Positions 62,801-64,000 of a DNA stretch of 64,000 bases are shown here, one piece after another. Position 1 is the stretch's first letter, and the number at the start of each line of letters is the position of its first letter. The notes beneath the pieces are model-generated. The model searched no databases, was not told where the DNA came from, and saw nothing but the letters and a program-made list of their open reading frames with translations. Both the position numbers and the translations under genes were made by a program. Source of the DNA: Massilia mucilaginosa (GTDB lineage: Bacteria; Pseudomonadota; Gammaproteobacteria; Burkholderiales; Burkholderiaceae_D); NCBI RefSeq assembly GCF_011682145.1, contig NZ_WHJH01000004.1:186001-250000 (forward strand), given 5' to 3'.

Positions 62801-63077
62801 GCAGCAGGCGGCCCAGCGCGCGCATGGCCTGGACGATGGCCGACGGCGCATCGTGCCGGTACTGGTCGAATTTGCCGCTGACGAACCAGCCGCCCTGGCT
62901 GGCCGCCATCGCGCCCAGCTGCGCCAGCAGCGCCGACTTGCCGGCACCGGCGCCGCCGGTGACGAGCAAGCCCCATTGCTTGCGCCGGCAGCCGGCGGCG
63001 AAGGCGGCGCGCAGCGCGTCCGTCTCCGCTGCGCGGCCTGTCAAGAGCGCGCCTTCGTCATGCGGCACTGTGTCCAT
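59796..63077 (-). CDS. AAA-ATPase/TPR/GAF signalling protein without kinase domains
   Basis: The 1093-residue product starts at 63077 after AAGGGACGCA. It has a STAND/AAA-type ATPase domain with Walker A GGAGAGKSALLA (~41-52) and Walker B VVIVIDDLQWAG (~165), a long TPR-like helical region (~400-900) and a C-terminal GAF domain (~915-1085). The layout matches the middle of the large Ser/Thr kinase-ATPase-GAF-histidine kinase hybrids, but both the N-terminal kinase and the C-terminal histidine kinase are missing. It may act as an adaptor or regulator. No partner kinase is in the window. Confidence 0.82.
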   Translation of the reverse strand: MDTVPHDEGALLTGRAAETDALRAAFAAGCRRKQWGLLVTGGAGAGKSALLAQLGAMAASQGGWFVSGKFDQYRHDAPSAIVQAMRALGRLLLGEPAAARQRQRERILAALDTNAGLVAAGLPEFALLLGRIEAADSDPARHQARMRTAFLDLLRAVVSPSRPVVIVIDDLQWAGPAALAAFDALLRDATLHGLFLVGAFRNDDVDAAHPLHAMLLRWRACATLEVNNLPQAGMGAFVGRLAGLETQRCAALAAIIGQRTRGNPFDTIELVDALRRHGLLRADDDMAPILAFIAQRDVTSLLALRIARLPPAPRLMLRVLACLGGAVDAQVLALAAGCDAAALAPALADGLVLASGRALRFCHDRVQQAVYEGMPAGERQALHLAIGRRLLAREGQEAGASEQYLALADSPSDPAERRQVATLFGQAAAQARTQADYALEERFLNAAVRLHGAAPALMRAWHASLYSLGRHAEADAVYARIAGGDTSLTDLIEAASVQIDSMTSRRLLPAAIDLGIALLARAGVVLADCGPARLDAIAAWAYSGALDADLRRPAPLDPHVQAVGRLLHLTTLASYYADDQRLVPLLVRYQQMWIEHGPCAALLKTFGTLPILFKQRGDYRTGHAMLIKAQAIGKARGYDYESAWLQHVFALASLHWVEPLENAIAHARQARRVLLQHGDVQYATHSYHTEIVAQLECAPTLDMLAALLSEAEASTGRGGNVTASRVHRSYRYLLDVVRGAIDMHFPAPAGDLDTPTACLVRAHVALLFGDDDALARHSAAAMPLLASFAGIYAAALGYLFRALALARQAHDDKDALRELGACRDWMALRAADAPRNFAHLVTWIDAERAWASGAPAAAATLFDHALLAMRAHRRPWQRAAITERAGLCYLAQGLEYVGASLLTEALRHYEAWGASAKASALRGRHAFLRNAAAPARRAADAANAPLDNIDLLAVLRASQALSAQTTLARLQERAGELLCALAGASAAQLLICPVANTPALPMSLLRHVERTREVLLLDDALQDDRFARDPYFEGRSQCSVLAVPIFKQHVPHAVLLLENGSVRGAFTANQLDTVMLIAGQLTISLVNLENHDE

Positions 63078-63100
63078 TGCGTCCCTTACAAAGCATCCAG

Positions 63101-63145
63101 CAAAAGAAAACGGCCTCTGTCCAGATGACTGGAGAGAGACCGTTT
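63101..63145 (-). terminator. Rho-independent terminator downstream of phoH
   Basis: On the minus strand AAACGG and the following CTCTCTCCAG pair with CTGGACAGAG and CCGTTT, then TTTTCTTTT follows. It ends the PhoH transcript 40 bp past its stop, just upstream of the ATPase gene. Confidence 0.82.
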
Positions 63146-63187
63146 CGACTGAACTAGTCAGTGATTAGCGAAATAGGATCAAGCGTG

Positions 63188-64000
63188 TTACAGCACTTCG
63201 CTCGCGTGGTCGGCCAGGCGCGAACGTTCGCCGCGCGCCAGGGTCACGTGGCCGCTGTGCGACCAGCCCTTGAAGCGGTCGACCACGTAGGTCAGGCCGC
63301 TCGAGCCTTCGGTCAGGTACGGCGTGTCGATCTGGGCGATGTTACCCAGGCACAGGATCTTGGTGCCGGGACCGGCGCGCGTGACCAGGGTCTTGATCTG
63401 TTTCGGCGTCAGATTCTGCGCTTCATCGATGATCAGGAACTTGTTCACGAAGGTACGGCCGCGCATGAAGTTGAGCGACTTGATCTTGATGCGCGAGCGG
63501 ATCAGGTCTTGCGTTGCCGCGCGGCCCCACTCGCCGCCATCCGAATCGGACTTGTTGAGCACTTCGAGGTTGTCGTCGAAGGCGCCCATCCACGGACCCA
63601 TCTTCTCTTCCTCGGTACCCGGCAGGAAGCCGATGTCTTCGCCCACCGGCACGGTGACGCGGGTGACGATGATTTCGTTGTACAGCTTGGTCTCAAGCAC
63701 CTGCGCCAGACCGGCCGCCAGGGCCAGCAGGGTCTTGCCGGTACCGGCCTGGCCGAGCAGGGTGACGAAGTCGCATTCCGGATTCATCAGCAGGTTCAGC
63801 GCAAAGTTCTGCTCGCGGTTGCGCGCGGTGACGCCCCACACGTTGTTCTTGTTGTGGCTGAAGTCGCGCAGGGTCTGGATCACGGCGGTTTTGCCGTTGA
63901 GCTGCTTGACCTGGCCGTAGAACGGCGCTTCGCCATTCTTTGGTTCCAGGTAGACAAACTGGTTCACCAGCAAGGTCAGCATGGTCGGGCCGGTCACGCG
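63188..64000 (-). CDS. PhoH-family ATPase, N-terminal part outside window
   Basis: The visible 270 residues are the C-terminal ATPase part; the frame is open to the edge at 64000, so the start lies beyond. Walker A is LLGQAGTGKTLLALAAGLAQ, followed by ITRVTVPVGEDIGFLPGT-like sequence (IIVTRVTVPVGEDIGFLPGT) and the Walker B FLIIDEAQNLTP. GNIAQIDTPYLTEGSSGLTY is typical of the PhoH2-type. Such proteins usually carry an N-terminal PIN ribonuclease domain (total about 560 residues), which would lie outside this window. They are RNA helicase/nuclease-type enzymes. A terminator follows the gene. Confidence 0.92.
   Translation of the reverse strand, partial: RVTGPTMLTLLVNQFVYLEPKNGEAPFYGQVKQLNGKTAVIQTLRDFSHNKNNVWGVTARNREQNFALNLLMNPECDFVTLLGQAGTGKTLLALAAGLAQVLETKLYNEIIVTRVTVPVGEDIGFLPGTEEEKMGPWMGAFDDNLEVLNKSDSDGGEWGRAATQDLIRSRIKIKSLNFMRGRTFVNKFLIIDEAQNLTPKQIKTLVTRAGPGTKILCLGNIAQIDTPYLTEGSSGLTYVVDRFKGWSHSGHVTLARGERSRLADHASEVL

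Overview
The window is GC-rich, dense chromosomal DNA of a beta-proteobacterium. Markers are the order rpsF-priB-rpsR-rplI-dnaB, a lexA with two SOS boxes, and a Pit/DUF47 phosphate pair. Overall flavour suggests Burkholderiales, family Oxalobacteraceae (Massilia/Duganella-like); the family is an inference from gene content and style, not from a search.

Region 1 (1-33,570, all minus strand) is the most unusual part. It is a tandem array of large paralogous genes of the MolR/YehI type (N-terminal WGR domain, long helical middle, DUF4132-type C-terminal part). It holds four full-length copies, one copy cut by the left window edge, four internally shortened copies (missing the WGR domain, the middle, or a conserved DUF4132 block), one 94-codon remnant and two short tail relics. 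Most spacers are 35-37 bp, so the whole looks like one operon of more than 33 kb, read leftward and continuing past base 1. The copies share a conserved C-terminal half and differ sharply in a short segment near residues 225-275. No function is established for such arrays.

Region 2 (33,571-35,933) has a secreted Sel1/TPR-like protein, an inverted-repeat element, lexA with its SOS boxes, and a DUF29 gene.

Region 3 (35,960-40,941) is housekeeping: the ribosomal S6/PriB/S18/L9 operon with a strong promoter and terminator, dnaB with a -10 box almost touching its start codon, then the DUF47-Pit phosphate uptake pair.

Region 4 (40,961-44,823, minus) has an orphan GspE/PilB-type ATPase, an unrecognised 138-residue protein, a palindromic repeat, a small ABM-type monooxygenase-like protein and an MBL-fold hydrolase.

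Region 5 (45,067-55,690, plus) is a signalling and surface-secretion block. It contains a GAF/HD-GYP protein, a CHASE2 adenylate/guanylate cyclase overlapping it, a two-partner secretion pair (TpsB pore, then a TpsA haemagglutinin-like exoprotein ending in 25 cysteine-paired 19-residue repeats), and a FecR-domain protein overlapping the end of tpsA.

Region 6 (55,687-59,806) is a lipase operon on the minus strand (lipase, parvulin-type PPIase, Lif-like foldase) with a divergent AraC-type regulator, then a small exported protein. Region 7 (59,796-64,000, minus) is a large AAA-ATPase/GAF protein and the C-terminal part of a PhoH-family ATPase that runs off the right edge. No tRNA, rRNA, CRISPR array or transposase gene was seen. 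No intergenic stretch exceeds 300 bases.
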